Shown here: positions 49,517 through 58,797 of the stretch, piece by piece
Position numbering within the stretch: position 1 is the first letter of the stretch
Layout of the letters: each line of letters starts with the position of its first letter
Source of the DNA: an uncultured Pelagibacteraceae bacterium
Lineage (GTDB): Bacteria > Pseudomonadota > Alphaproteobacteria > Pelagibacterales > Pelagibacteraceae
Assembly: GCA_902584685.1 (NCBI GenBank)
Contig: CACIAP010000001.1
Coordinates: forward strand, 47,501 to 111,500
Length of the DNA stretch: 64,000 nucleotides
Direction: 5' to 3'
Made by a program: the position numbers and the translations under genes
The notes under the pieces: generated by a model
The model's database searches: none
The model's input: the letters and a program-made list of their open reading frames with translations, nothing else
What the model was told of the DNA's origin: nothing

Positions 49517-49613
49517 TGTTTTGATTTTTTCGTTTGTGAATTTTTCTTTTTCTTAAATTTTTTCTAAGGGCTCTCTCGAGATCAAGCTTAGAAGGCTTTC
49601 TTTTAGAATTCAT
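49500..49613 (-). CDS. Tiny Lys/Arg-rich protein (37 aa)
   Basis: ORF MNSKRKPSKLDLERALRKNLRKRKIHKRKNQNNDSKR overlapping the dcd 5' end by 17 nt; below the ORF-track length limit. Confidence 0.5.
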   Translation of the reverse strand: MNSKRKPSKLDLERALRKNLRKRKIHKRKNQNNDSKR

Positions 49614-49621
49614 TAAAAAGA

Positions 49622-49816
49622 TTATTTTTTCTCAGGATTAGTAAGATGCTCCAAAGTTACAACTTGATCAATTGGTATTGTCTTATCTTCAGATTTATTT
49701 GTTCCCTGCTTAGATTGTTTTTTGGCTCTTCGCTCAGCTAATTTTTTTTCTCTTTTAGCTTGCTTCTCCATGGCTTTAGCCCCTCTTGTAGATTTATAAT
49801 CGTAGTGAATTCCCAT
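49622..49816 (-). CDS. Hypothetical charged small protein (64 aa)
   Basis: MGIHYDYKSTRGAKAMEKQAKREKKLAERRAKKQSKQ...; intact ORF in same-strand cluster. Confidence 0.6.
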   Translation of the reverse strand: MGIHYDYKSTRGAKAMEKQAKREKKLAERRAKKQSKQGTNKSEDKTIPIDQVVTLEHLTNPEKK

Positions 49817-49909
49817 AAAATTACCAAAAAATTATTATAGACTTAATAAAATAAAAAATTAAGTCAAAAATTTGAATTTTATTGGTTTTTACACTATTTT
49901 TATTTGTTC

Positions 49910-49984
49910 GCCCTTGTAGTTTTAGTGTTAAAACAGGCCCTTGGTAAGGGTCAGTCATGAGTTAGATTCTCATCGAGGGCACCA
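49910..49984 (+). tRNA. tRNA-Thr (anticodon GGT), non-canonical elbow
   Basis: GCCCTTGTAGTTTTAGTGTTAAAACAGGCCCTTGGTAAGGGTCAGTCATGAGTTAGATTCTCATCGAGGGCACCA; anticodon loop TTGGTAA, T-loop TTAGATT. Confidence 0.92.
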
Positions 49985-50707
49985 TTACTTTTTAAAGAAA
50001 AATTTTCTTAAAATAAATGTCAGAACGAACAAAAATATTATAGCTGATATTGGTAAGTAAATTTCTTGAGTTTTTAAAAGATCAAATATTTTAGGCAATT
50101 CGTCATTTTCATATATTTTTTTTTCTAAAGCTGATCCTAATGAACAAACAATAAATGCTTGAATAATAACTCCAAGTAAGGTTCCAAAAAAATAGTTTTT
50201 TAATTTTACATCAAATAATACAGGAATTAGATTTTGTATCTGAGTCGGAATTCCACCGAGAAATCTAAGGAGACCAACTGCTAAAAACTGATTGTTCTTT
50301 ATTTTGTCATTTAGATATTGATACTTATTTTGTATTTTTTCAATGATGTAGTTTTTGAAAAAATAATTAGCAACTACAAAAGTTACAGTAGATCCTAAAG
50401 CAAAAGTTAACGAAAAAATTAAAGTTCCAAAGTAAGGTCCAAAAATATATCCACAAATCAACCCTAATGGAGACCCAAAACCTTGAAGTAAAGAAATCCA
50501 AACAATTCCAAATATAATAAATACAAAAGATGAGAATATTATATTATTTTGTTTAAAATTAATTAGATACTCACTATTTGATTTGAGAAAACTATATGAA
50601 GTTAACTCCTCAATACTTATATAAGTTAACAAGAAGTATAAAAACAATCCTAGGAATATAATATAGGCTAAACCTAACCATATTTTTACATTTTTCATAG
50701 TTTGCAT
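49985..50707 (-). CDS. TVP38/TMEM64 (VTT/DedA-like) membrane protein
   Basis: GFGSPLGLICGYIFGPYFGTLIFSLTFALGSTVTFVVANYFFK, LLRFLGGIPTQIQNLIPVL. Confidence 0.85.
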   Translation of the reverse strand: MQTMKNVKIWLGLAYIIFLGLFLYFLLTYISIEELTSYSFLKSNSEYLINFKQNNIIFSSFVFIIFGIVWISLLQGFGSPLGLICGYIFGPYFGTLIFSLTFALGSTVTFVVANYFFKNYIIEKIQNKYQYLNDKIKNNQFLAVGLLRFLGGIPTQIQNLIPVLFDVKLKNYFFGTLLGVIIQAFIVCSLGSALEKKIYENDELPKIFDLLKTQEIYLPISAIIFLFVLTFILRKFFFKK

Positions 50708-50764
50708 ATTATAGATTTTACATTATAAATACTTAAATTTTTAATACTACATAATTAAAATCTT

Positions 50765-50899
50765 ATGAAAAGAACTTATCAGCCAAGTAAACTTGTCAGA
50801 AAAAGACGCCACGGATTTAGATCAAAAATGAAAACAAAAGGTGGAAAAAAGCTTCTAGCCAGAAGAAGAAGAAAAGGTCGAAAAAAACTTACTGTTTAA
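50765..50899 (+). CDS. rpmH: 50S ribosomal protein L34
   Basis: [44 protein letters not shown]; absent from the ORF track (44 aa). Confidence 0.98.
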   Translation: MKRTYQPSKLVRKRRHGFRSKMKTKGGKKLLARRRRKGRKKLTV

Positions 50900-51240
50900 T
50901 GAATATTAAAATCAAAAGTCTCTCAAAGAATGAGGACTTTAAAAAACTTCTTAATGGAAGAAAAATTTCTAATTCTTATTTCACAATTTTTTTTAAAAAG
51001 ATTCCTGATAAAAAAAATACATGTCTCAACATAAGTTTTGTGGCAAAAAAGAAAATGGGTAAAGCTGTTGATAGAAATAAGATAAAAAGAAGGCTCAAAA
51101 ATATGACATATGCAATAACCAAAATAGCTAAATTAAATCTTAACTTTTCTTATTTAGTTCTTGCAAAAAAAAGTGTTTTAGAGGAAAAATACGATGAAAT
51201 TAAAGAGGCATTACAAAAAAGTTTTGAAAAAATAAGCTAA
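50899..51240 (+). CDS. rnpA: Ribonuclease P protein component
   Basis: VAKKKMGKAVDRNKIKRRLKN; between rpmH and yidD. Confidence 0.94.
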   Translation: MNIKIKSLSKNEDFKKLLNGRKISNSYFTIFFKKIPDKKNTCLNISFVAKKKMGKAVDRNKIKRRLKNMTYAITKIAKLNLNFSYLVLAKKSVLEEKYDEIKEALQKSFEKIS

Positions 51241-51482
51241 TGAAAATTTTAACCAAGATTATTATCAAGATAATAAAGTTTTATCAGTACTTAATCTCAC
51301 CTTTGCTGGGTAACAACTGTAGGTATTTGCCAACTTGTTCAGAGTATTTTATAGAATCTTTAAAGGAGTATGGTTTGATTAAAGGTTTTTTCAAAGGTAC
51401 TAGAAGAGTTTTAAGTTGTCATCCCATAAAATTCCTTGGTGGTGGTGAAGGATTTGAACCAGTTAAAAAAAATAAAAATTAA
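51240..51482 (+). CDS. yidD: Membrane protein insertion efficiency factor YidD
   Basis: FYQYLISPLLGNNCRYLPTCSEYFIESLKEYGLIKGFFKGTRRVLSCHP. Confidence 0.96.
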   Translation: MKILTKIIIKIIKFYQYLISPLLGNNCRYLPTCSEYFIESLKEYGLIKGFFKGTRRVLSCHPIKFLGGGEGFEPVKKNKN

Positions 51483-51484
51483 AA

Positions 51485-53170
51485 ATGGACTCAAATAAAA
51501 ATATAATCGCAGCTATATCACTCAGTGCAGCAATAATTGTTTTGTGGGCTTTATTTTTTTCACCTTCACCAGAAGATCGAGAAAAGATAAAGCAAAAAAG
51601 AATAGACTCAGTTAAAAGTTTAGATGCTCCAGAGATAGAAAATTCTGAAACTAATAACCTTCTTTCAAGAAAAGAGGCTTTAAATAAAGATAAAAGAATT
51701 ATATTTGAAAACGATAACATTAATGGTTCAATTTCTTTAAAAGGTGCAATTATAGATGATTTACTTTTTAAAAATTACAATGAAAAACTCGAGGGTAAAA
51801 AAAAGGTAGTACTACTTAATCCAAGAAACGCTTCTGATACATATTACTTAGAAACAGGCTGGGTTAGTAACAATAAAAATATTGATTTACCAAATAATAA
51901 ATCAAAATGGAAAGTAGAAGGAAACACAAAACTTTCCCCAGGAAATGACGTTAAATTAATATGGAAAAATGCTCAAGGACTCACTTTTGAAAAAATTATT
52001 AGTATTGATAATAAATTTTTATTTACTGTTAACCAAAAAATAAAAAATAATACTAACAAAATATATAATTTTTATCCTTATAGCCAAATTATCCGAAAAA
52101 ATATTCCTAGAGATATAGTAAATTTTTTTATTTTACATGAGGGACCACTTGGTGTGTTTGATGATCAGTTAGTGGAAAAAGATTATGATAATGTAATAGA
52201 CAAAAAATATTCTATAAATGCTGAAAAAGGTTTTCTAGGTATTACTGATAAATATTGGCTTACAAGCTTAATACCAGAAAAGAACAAAAATTTTAGAGCA
52301 GACTTTGAGTACAGTGAAAAATTTAAAATTAGTTATATAGAAACTGAGGCTTTAGAGGCACAACCTAATAAGCAAATTAGTAATAAAGTTGATATTGTTA
52401 TTGCCGCAAAAGAAGTAGATGTAATTGATGAATATAATGAGAAATTAGGATTATCAAAATTTGACCTTGTCATTGACTGGGGCTGGTTTTATTGGATTGT
52501 AAAACCTTTATTTTTTTTAAATGATTACTTTTTTAAACTTGCAGGAAATTATGGATTAGCAATTATATTAATAACTGTTTGTTTAAGATTATTGTTCTTT
52601 CCACTCAATAATTATGCATTTAGATCGATGAGTCGTATGAAAATTTTACAACCCGAAATGGCTCGTCTTAAAGAAGTTCATAAAGATGATAAGATGAAAC
52701 TTCAGCAGGCAATTATGCAGCTCTATAAGAAAGAAGGAGTTAATCCTGTAAGTGGTTGTGTGCCAATTTTAATTTCTATACCATTTTTTTTCGCTATTTA
52801 TAAAATGTTGTTCGTAACAATTGAAATGAGACATCAGCCCTTTTTTGGATGGATAAAAGATCTTTCTGAAAAAGACCCCACATCAATTTTTAATTTATTT
52901 GGACTGATACCATGGTCACCACCTGATTTTTTAATCATCGGTGCGTTACCCGTGCTAATGGGTCTAACAATGTGGGCACAACAGAAACTTAATCCAGCTC
53001 CACAAGATGATATACAAAAGAAAATTTTTATGTTTTTTCCTGTCTTCTTAACCGTAATACTTGCACCTTTTCCTTCGGGATTAGTTCTGTATTGGACGGC
53101 CAACAATATTCTTACAATGGCTCAACAGTACGTCATTATGAAGAGAACTACTGTGAAAACCTCTCAATAA
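51485..53170 (+). CDS. yidC: Membrane protein insertase YidC
   Basis: N-terminal TM + periplasmic domain; NYGLAIILITVCLRLLFFPLNNYAFRSMSRMKILQPEM; GCVPILISIPFFFAIYKML. Confidence 0.97.
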   Translation: MDSNKNIIAAISLSAAIIVLWALFFSPSPEDREKIKQKRIDSVKSLDAPEIENSETNNLLSRKEALNKDKRIIFENDNINGSISLKGAIIDDLLFKNYNEKLEGKKKVVLLNPRNASDTYYLETGWVSNNKNIDLPNNKSKWKVEGNTKLSPGNDVKLIWKNAQGLTFEKIISIDNKFLFTVNQKIKNNTNKIYNFYPYSQIIRKNIPRDIVNFFILHEGPLGVFDDQLVEKDYDNVIDKKYSINAEKGFLGITDKYWLTSLIPEKNKNFRADFEYSEKFKISYIETEALEAQPNKQISNKVDIVIAAKEVDVIDEYNEKLGLSKFDLVIDWGWFYWIVKPLFFLNDYFFKLAGNYGLAIILITVCLRLLFFPLNNYAFRSMSRMKILQPEMARLKEVHKDDKMKLQQAIMQLYKKEGVNPVSGCVPILISIPFFFAIYKMLFVTIEMRHQPFFGWIKDLSEKDPTSIFNLFGLIPWSPPDFLIIGALPVLMGLTMWAQQKLNPAPQDDIQKKIFMFFPVFLTVILAPFPSGLVLYWTANNILTMAQQYVIMKRTTVKTSQ

Positions 53171-54018
53171 TGGATTTAAAAAAGATCTTACCTACAGACG
53201 GACCGCCAGTCGAAGAAGTTTTGAAATATGTTGAGAAATACAAAAATGAAATAATAGTTATTAAATATGGGGGAAATGTATTTATTGATAGAAAAATTTT
53301 TGATAATTTCATCAAAGATTTAAGTGTGCTTAACAAGCTTGGTTTGCAAGTGGTTGTTGTGCACGGTGGAGGACCAAGAATAAAAAGGGAGTTAACTAAA
53401 CAAAATATTGAGTCCAAATTTGTTAGAGGTCTAAGAGTCACTGATGAAAAAATTATAAGTGTCGTCGAGACTGTACTTATTGATTTTAATGAAGATATTG
53501 TAAATTCTTTAAAAAAAATTGGGTCCCAGGCAGCCTCACTACATACAAAAAAAGATAATGTTATAGAAATTATTCCTGAACAAAAAGAACTTGGTTTTGT
53601 GGGAATTCCTAATAAAATTAATATAGAGACTATTTTTGGAAAATTAAAAAATAATATTATACCCATTATCTCCCCTTTAGGGCTAGGAGAAAATAAACAG
53701 ACCTATAATATTAACGGAGATCATGCAGCTGGGGCAGTTGCAAAATCTCTTAAATCAAGAAGACTGCTTTTAATGACAAATGTTGAGGGCGTTTTGAATA
53801 GAGAGAAAAAACTTATTTCAGAAATCAATTCTTCAAAAATAACCGAAATGATAGAGGATAAAACAATTACTGAGGGTATGATACCAAAAATTAATACTTG
53901 TCTTGATGCTGTGAAAAACGATGTAACTGCAGTTGGTATAATTGACGGTCGTAAACCTCGTTCAGTTTTATTTGAATTATTTTCCGATAAAGGATCGGGA
54001 ACATTAATAAGAAAATGA
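53170..54018 (+). CDS. argB: Acetylglutamate kinase (start MDLKKILP; ORF track start too far upstream)
   Basis: IVIKYGGNVFID, VVVVHGGGPRIKRELTK, NINGDHAAGAVAKSL, GGMIPK-like EGMIPKINTCLDAV. Confidence 0.95.
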   Translation: MDLKKILPTDGPPVEEVLKYVEKYKNEIIVIKYGGNVFIDRKIFDNFIKDLSVLNKLGLQVVVVHGGGPRIKRELTKQNIESKFVRGLRVTDEKIISVVETVLIDFNEDIVNSLKKIGSQAASLHTKKDNVIEIIPEQKELGFVGIPNKINIETIFGKLKNNIIPIISPLGLGENKQTYNINGDHAAGAVAKSLKSRRLLLMTNVEGVLNREKKLISEINSSKITEMIEDKTITEGMIPKINTCLDAVKNDVTAVGIIDGRKPRSVLFELFSDKGSGTLIRK

Positions 54019-54707
54019 AAAGTTTGAAAGAAATGAAATACCTTCTTTTGGACCTTGATGGGGTTTGTTATGGCTCCCATAATGGTTATCCTTTAGAAAA
54101 AGTCTTTGGTCTTGTATCAAAAAGAATGACTCTTTTTATTCAGGAAAAACTTGGTTTGGATGAAAAAAAAGCAAAAGAACTTCAAACTAATTATTTTTAC
54201 AAATACAATACAAGTCTTAATGGTCTAATGTTACATCATAATGTTATTGGGGATGAGTTTCTTAAATATGTACATGATATTGACATTTCATTTATGAAAG
54301 AAGACAAAATATTGAGAAATGAACTAGAGAATTTAGATATGGAAAAATTTATTTTTACAAATGGTAGCGCTGAACATGCTCAAAATATTTTAACACGATT
54401 AGGTATTTACGATCTTTTTGGAAAAGAAAAAGTATTCGATATAAAAGACGCTGGATATGTTCCTAAACCAGAAGCCCAGACCTTTGATTTAATGGTCAAA
54501 AAATTTGGTATTAAACCCAAAGAAACAATTTATATAGAGGATATAGCTAAAAATTTAAGTATTGGCTTTGAAAAAGGCTGTACAACTGTTTGGTTAATCA
54601 ATGATGAACATTTTGGAAAAATTGACTCTGATAAAGATTATATTTCTCATAAAATTGAAAATCTATCTTTATTTCTTAAGGAAATAAGGTTATTAAAAAG
54701 TAAATAA
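54015..54707 (+). CDS. HAD-superfamily hydrolase, pyrimidine 5'-nucleotidase-like
   Basis: LLLDLDGVCYGS, FTNGSAEHAQNILTRLGI, KPEAQTFDLM, YIEDIAKNLSIG. Confidence 0.88.
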   Translation: MKSLKEMKYLLLDLDGVCYGSHNGYPLEKVFGLVSKRMTLFIQEKLGLDEKKAKELQTNYFYKYNTSLNGLMLHHNVIGDEFLKYVHDIDISFMKEDKILRNELENLDMEKFIFTNGSAEHAQNILTRLGIYDLFGKEKVFDIKDAGYVPKPEAQTFDLMVKKFGIKPKETIYIEDIAKNLSIGFEKGCTTVWLINDEHFGKIDSDKDYISHKIENLSLFLKEIRLLKSK

Positions 54708-54710
54708 ATT

Positions 54711-55514
54711 ATGTCCTTAGAAAAAATAATTAATGACGCTTGGGAAAAAAAAAACCAAGTAAATCAAGATTCAGATCAATCTTTGAAGGATGCAATAAAC
54801 CAAGTAATTAAAGATTTAGATAGTGGTGAGTCTAGAGTAGCAGAAAAAATTAATGGGGAATGGAAAACTCACCAATATCTTAAAAAGGCTATCATGCTTA
54901 GCTTTAGAATTTACCCAATGGATAATTTAAGCGGTCCATATAGTAGCTGGTACGATAAAGCTCACTTATTAAAAGGTAAAACAGCTAATTGGACAAAGGA
55001 ACAACATGAGGCTGCTGGATTTCGAATGACACCAAACAGTCCAGTAAGACCAGGATCTTTCATTGGAAAAAATGCCGTGCTCATGCCTTGTTATGTAAAC
55101 ATAGGAGCGTACATCGGTGCTGGAACAATGATGGATACTTTTAGTAGAGCTGGTAGCTGCTGTCAAATTGGAAAAAATTGTCATATATCTGCTGGTTCAG
55201 GTATTGGTGGAGTCTTAGAACCAGCTCAAGCACTTCCAACTATAATTGAGGATAACGTCTTCGTTGGAGCAATGTCAGAAGTTGTAGAGGGTGTTATAGT
55301 GGGAGAAGGAAGCGTTCTTTCAATGGGATGTTACATTGGTCAAAGTACAAAAATTGTAAATAGATCAAATGGCGAGGTTACAAAAGGGCATGTTCCACCT
55401 TATTCGGTCGTAGTACCTGGCACTCATAAAGATCTTTATGCTGTTCATATAATAAAAACTGTAGACGCAAAGACGAGGTCAAAGACATCAATTAACGATC
55501 TTTTAAGAGACTAA
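54711..55514 (+). CDS. dapD: 2,3,4,5-tetrahydropyridine-2,6-dicarboxylate N-succinyltransferase
   Basis: Left-handed beta-helix hexapeptides; GAYIGAGTMMDTFSRAGSCCQIGKNCHISAGSGIGGVLEP. Confidence 0.96.
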   Translation: MSLEKIINDAWEKKNQVNQDSDQSLKDAINQVIKDLDSGESRVAEKINGEWKTHQYLKKAIMLSFRIYPMDNLSGPYSSWYDKAHLLKGKTANWTKEQHEAAGFRMTPNSPVRPGSFIGKNAVLMPCYVNIGAYIGAGTMMDTFSRAGSCCQIGKNCHISAGSGIGGVLEPAQALPTIIEDNVFVGAMSEVVEGVIVGEGSVLSMGCYIGQSTKIVNRSNGEVTKGHVPPYSVVVPGTHKDLYAVHIIKTVDAKTRSKTSINDLLRD

Positions 55515-55516
55515 TT

Positions 55517-56671
55517 ATGCAAAAAATAAATGAATTACAATTAGCCAAAGAGCTAATGAAGTTTCCATCAATAACACCTAAAGACGCTGGTGTAATGAAA
55601 TTTTTAGAAAAAAAATTAAAGAAAATGGGTTTCAAAACTAAAATTTTAAATTTCAAAGAAAAAAATTTTCAACCGGTGAAAAATTTATATGCTAGACTAG
55701 GAAGTAAAGGGCCTAATTTTTGTTTTGCGGGCCACTTAGATGTTGTACCCCCTGGAGATATTAAAGACTGGACAGTTAATCCTTTCAGACCTTCTGTTAA
55801 GAAAGGTCATTTAATTGGTAGAGGTGCGAATGATATGAAGGGCTCAGTAGCTGCTTTTGTTTCAGCCGTAAGTATTTTTTTGAATAATAATAAAAGTTTC
55901 AATGGATCAATTAGTCTTTTAATAACAGGTGATGAAGAAGGAGATGCGGTAAACGGTACAAAAAAAGTCGTAGATTATTTAAAAAAGAAAAAGGAAAAAA
56001 TTAATTTTTGTTTGGTTGGTGAACCAACGAATCCAAATAAATTAGGAGAAATGATAAAAATTGGTCGAAGAGGAAGTTTAACTGGAAAAATAGAAATAAT
56101 TGGTATGCAAGGGCATGTTGCCTATCCTCATAGAGCAAATAATCCCTCAACAATAATTGTTAAAGTTTTAAATGAATTAAAAAATATAAAGTTTGATAAA
56201 GGTGCCAAAAACTTTCAGCCAACAAATTTAGAAATTACAAAAATAAATATTGATAATAAAGCTGATAATGTTATCCCGAGAGTTGCTAATGCAACTTTTA
56301 ATATAAGATTTAATAACAAGCACTCATCAGGTTCTATCAAAAAAAGAATTAATAAAATTTTAAGTAAAATTAATACAAAGAATAAATCAAAATTTAAAAT
56401 AGATTACAGAGTTTCTGGTGAAGCATTTTTAATAAAACAAAATGCTACAACAAATATGATACAGAATGTTGTAAAAAAAATTACAAAAATTAAACCAAAA
56501 CTTTCGACAACTGGAGGAACATCTGACGCTAGATTTCTAAAAAATATTTCTCCATGTTTAGAATTTGGCCTTGTAGGTAAGACAATGCATAAGGTTGATG
56601 AAGCAGTATCCCTAAATGATCTTAAAAAATTAACAAAAATTTATGCTAACATTCTTAATAACTATTTTTAG
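55517..56671 (+). CDS. dapE: Succinyl-diaminopimelate desuccinylase
   Basis: FAGHLDVVPPGD, GRGANDMKGSVAAFV, TGDEEGDAVNGT, STTGGTSDARF. Confidence 0.95.
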   Translation: MQKINELQLAKELMKFPSITPKDAGVMKFLEKKLKKMGFKTKILNFKEKNFQPVKNLYARLGSKGPNFCFAGHLDVVPPGDIKDWTVNPFRPSVKKGHLIGRGANDMKGSVAAFVSAVSIFLNNNKSFNGSISLLITGDEEGDAVNGTKKVVDYLKKKKEKINFCLVGEPTNPNKLGEMIKIGRRGSLTGKIEIIGMQGHVAYPHRANNPSTIIVKVLNELKNIKFDKGAKNFQPTNLEITKINIDNKADNVIPRVANATFNIRFNNKHSSGSIKKRINKILSKINTKNKSKFKIDYRVSGEAFLIKQNATTNMIQNVVKKITKIKPKLSTTGGTSDARFLKNISPCLEFGLVGKTMHKVDEAVSLNDLKKLTKIYANILNNYF

Positions 56672-57594
56672 TGAAAACTGCGATAATATCTTCAAAAACT
56701 TCGGTTAATCATTTAACAGGTGATGGTCACCCTGAACAACCTAAAAGAGTTACTGCGATAACTGAAAGACTTAAAAAAAATAAAAGTTTAATTTGGGATA
56801 AGCCAATCTCCTTTGATGAAAATATACTAAAAAAAGCACATAGTGAAGATTATGTTAGCATGGTTAAAAAAAGTTTTCCTAATCAAGGATTAAAATTTTT
56901 AGATGGCGACACTATTATTTCACCTGGAAGCAAAGATGCTACAATAGATGCGGTGGGATCAGTAATTAAAGCAGTAGATGGCGTTGAACAGAAGAAATTT
57001 AGAAATGCTTTTTGTGTAGTAAGACCTCCTGGACACCATGCAGAAAAAAATAAAGCGATGGGTTTTTGCATCTATAATAATTGTGCAGTTGCCGCTCATT
57101 ATCTTATTGAAAAGTATAAATATAAAAAAATTGCAATATTCGATCCAGATGTTCATCATGGAAATGGTACACAAGATATTTTTTATGATAATAAAAACGT
57201 TTTATATTTATCTACTCACCAATATCCATTTTATCCAGGAACTGGAAGTGAAAAAGAAAAAGGTAAACACAATAACATTTTCAATGTGCCTCTTCCTGCT
57301 GGGACTACATCAGAAAAATATATGAATGCTTTGGACAGAGTTTTAGATAAAATGGTTGAATTTAAACCTGAATTTTTGATTTTAAGCATGGGTTTCGATG
57401 CTAATATTGCTGATCCTCTAGCACAGTTTGAATTAAAATCTGAAGATTTTTATGAGATTACAAAAAGAACTCTTAAAGCAACAAACGAATTCACTAATGG
57501 AAAAGTTGTATCAGTGTTAGAAGGAGGGTACGACCTCAATGCCCTTGCAGATAGTGCATTTAATCATGTAAATTCTCTCGTAGAAAATAATTAA
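56671..57594 (+). CDS. HDAC/AcuC-family lysine deacetylase, GTG start
   Basis: RPPGHHAEKNKAMGFCIYNNCAVAAHYLI, IFDPDVHHGNGTQDIFY, LSMGFDANIADPLAQ, VLEGGYDLNALA. Confidence 0.94.
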   Translation: MKTAIISSKTSVNHLTGDGHPEQPKRVTAITERLKKNKSLIWDKPISFDENILKKAHSEDYVSMVKKSFPNQGLKFLDGDTIISPGSKDATIDAVGSVIKAVDGVEQKKFRNAFCVVRPPGHHAEKNKAMGFCIYNNCAVAAHYLIEKYKYKKIAIFDPDVHHGNGTQDIFYDNKNVLYLSTHQYPFYPGTGSEKEKGKHNNIFNVPLPAGTTSEKYMNALDRVLDKMVEFKPEFLILSMGFDANIADPLAQFELKSEDFYEITKRTLKATNEFTNGKVVSVLEGGYDLNALADSAFNHVNSLVENN

Positions 57595-58073
57595 TGAAAC
57601 TGTATAAGATTAAAAAGTCTAAAATAGACAACAAGCGAGGTTTATATGCAACAAAAGATATTAAAGAAGGAACAAAAATAATTAATTATATTGGAAAAAT
57701 CATTACAAATAAAGAAGTTGAAGAATCAGCAAAATTTGACAATAATAAACCAATCTATTTATTCACACTTAATAATAGATATACCTTAGATGGAGATTTT
57801 CATTGGAATACTGCAGGTTTGATTAATCATTCATGTAATAATAATTGTGACTATGAGGGAAAAGGTTATAAGGTTTGGGTATCATCAATAAGAGATATTA
57901 AAAAAGGGGAAGAACTCACTTGCGACTATGGTTTTGGATTTGATAAAGACTATAAACAGTTCCCTTGTAAATGTGGTGCAAAAAATTGTTGTGGATATAT
58001 TGTAAGAGCAGGTTCAAGGTTTAGGATAAATAAAAAATTCGCTATTAAAAAAAAAACTAATAAATCACTTTAG
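57594..58073 (+). CDS. SET domain protein-lysine methyltransferase with post-SET Cys cluster
   Basis: KRGLYATKDIKEGTKIINYIGKII, GLINHSCNNNCDYE, GEELTCDYGF, CKCGAKNCCGYIV. Confidence 0.93.
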   Translation: MKLYKIKKSKIDNKRGLYATKDIKEGTKIINYIGKIITNKEVEESAKFDNNKPIYLFTLNNRYTLDGDFHWNTAGLINHSCNNNCDYEGKGYKVWVSSIRDIKKGEELTCDYGFGFDKDYKQFPCKCGAKNCCGYIVRAGSRFRINKKFAIKKKTNKSL

Positions 58074-58797
58074 TCAAATATAGTCCCTCCGCTGGAGCAG
58101 GAGGTGCACAATTAATTCTTTTTTTGGATTTAATTATTTTTTCAAATTTTTGAATACTCCACTTACCCTCACCAATATACTTCAAACAACCAATCATCGA
58201 TCTTACTTGATTTTGGAGGAATGACTGGGCTTTTATCTCAATCTCAATAATGTCTTTTTTAGTTAAAAATTTTATTGATTTAATTGTTCTTACTGGAGTT
58301 TTCGCAGAACAACTAGATGATCTAAATGTTGAAAAATCTTTTGTACCAATTAATTTTTTTGCTCCTTTTTTCATCATTGCTAGATTTAGTTTTTTAATTA
58401 TGTGCCAACACCTTTTATTTTTTAACACAGATCTAGATTTACGATTTAAAATAACATATTTATATACCCTCGCTTTAGCAGAATATCTAGCGTGAAAAGT
58501 AAGCTTCCTTTTTTTTAAGTCTAGAATACTAATGCCGTATCTCGATAAAAAATGATTAATTGATTTTAAAAATTTATAGTTATCTTTTATTTTTGTACTT
58601 GTGTCAAAATGAGCTGATTGTTCTAAAGCATGTACTCCGGAGTCAGTTCTGCCTGATCCTATTATATTTACCTTTTTTTTAAAAATTTTAGAAATAGTGT
58701 TTTGAATTCTCCCTTGAATTGTTTTCCCTTTTCTCTGTACTTGCCATCCATTATGATTAGTACCAACATATTCAATAAGAATTTGATATCTATTCAT
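58057..58797 (-). CDS. truA: tRNA pseudouridine synthase A
   Basis: IEYVGTNHNGWQVQRKGKTIQGRI, GSGRTDSGVHALEQSAHFD, RAYRY-like RVYKYVILNR. Confidence 0.95.
   Translation of the reverse strand: MNRYQILIEYVGTNHNGWQVQRKGKTIQGRIQNTISKIFKKKVNIIGSGRTDSGVHALEQSAHFDTSTKIKDNYKFLKSINHFLSRYGISILDLKKRKLTFHARYSAKARVYKYVILNRKSRSVLKNKRCWHIIKKLNLAMMKKGAKKLIGTKDFSTFRSSSCSAKTPVRTIKSIKFLTKKDIIEIEIKAQSFLQNQVRSMIGCLKYIGEGKWSIQKFEKIIKSKKRINCAPPAPAEGLYLTKVIY

Noticed and set aside
49840-49865. GACTTAAT...ATTAAGTC inverted repeat upstream of tRNA-Thr
   Set aside because: Very AT-rich 8-bp repeat with a 10-nt A-rich loop; likely at this base composition and no supporting context.
53171-53200. engB (yihA), often found between yidC and argB in alphaproteobacteria, is absent
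   Set aside because: Gene relocation is common and cannot be assessed from this window; noted but not scored.
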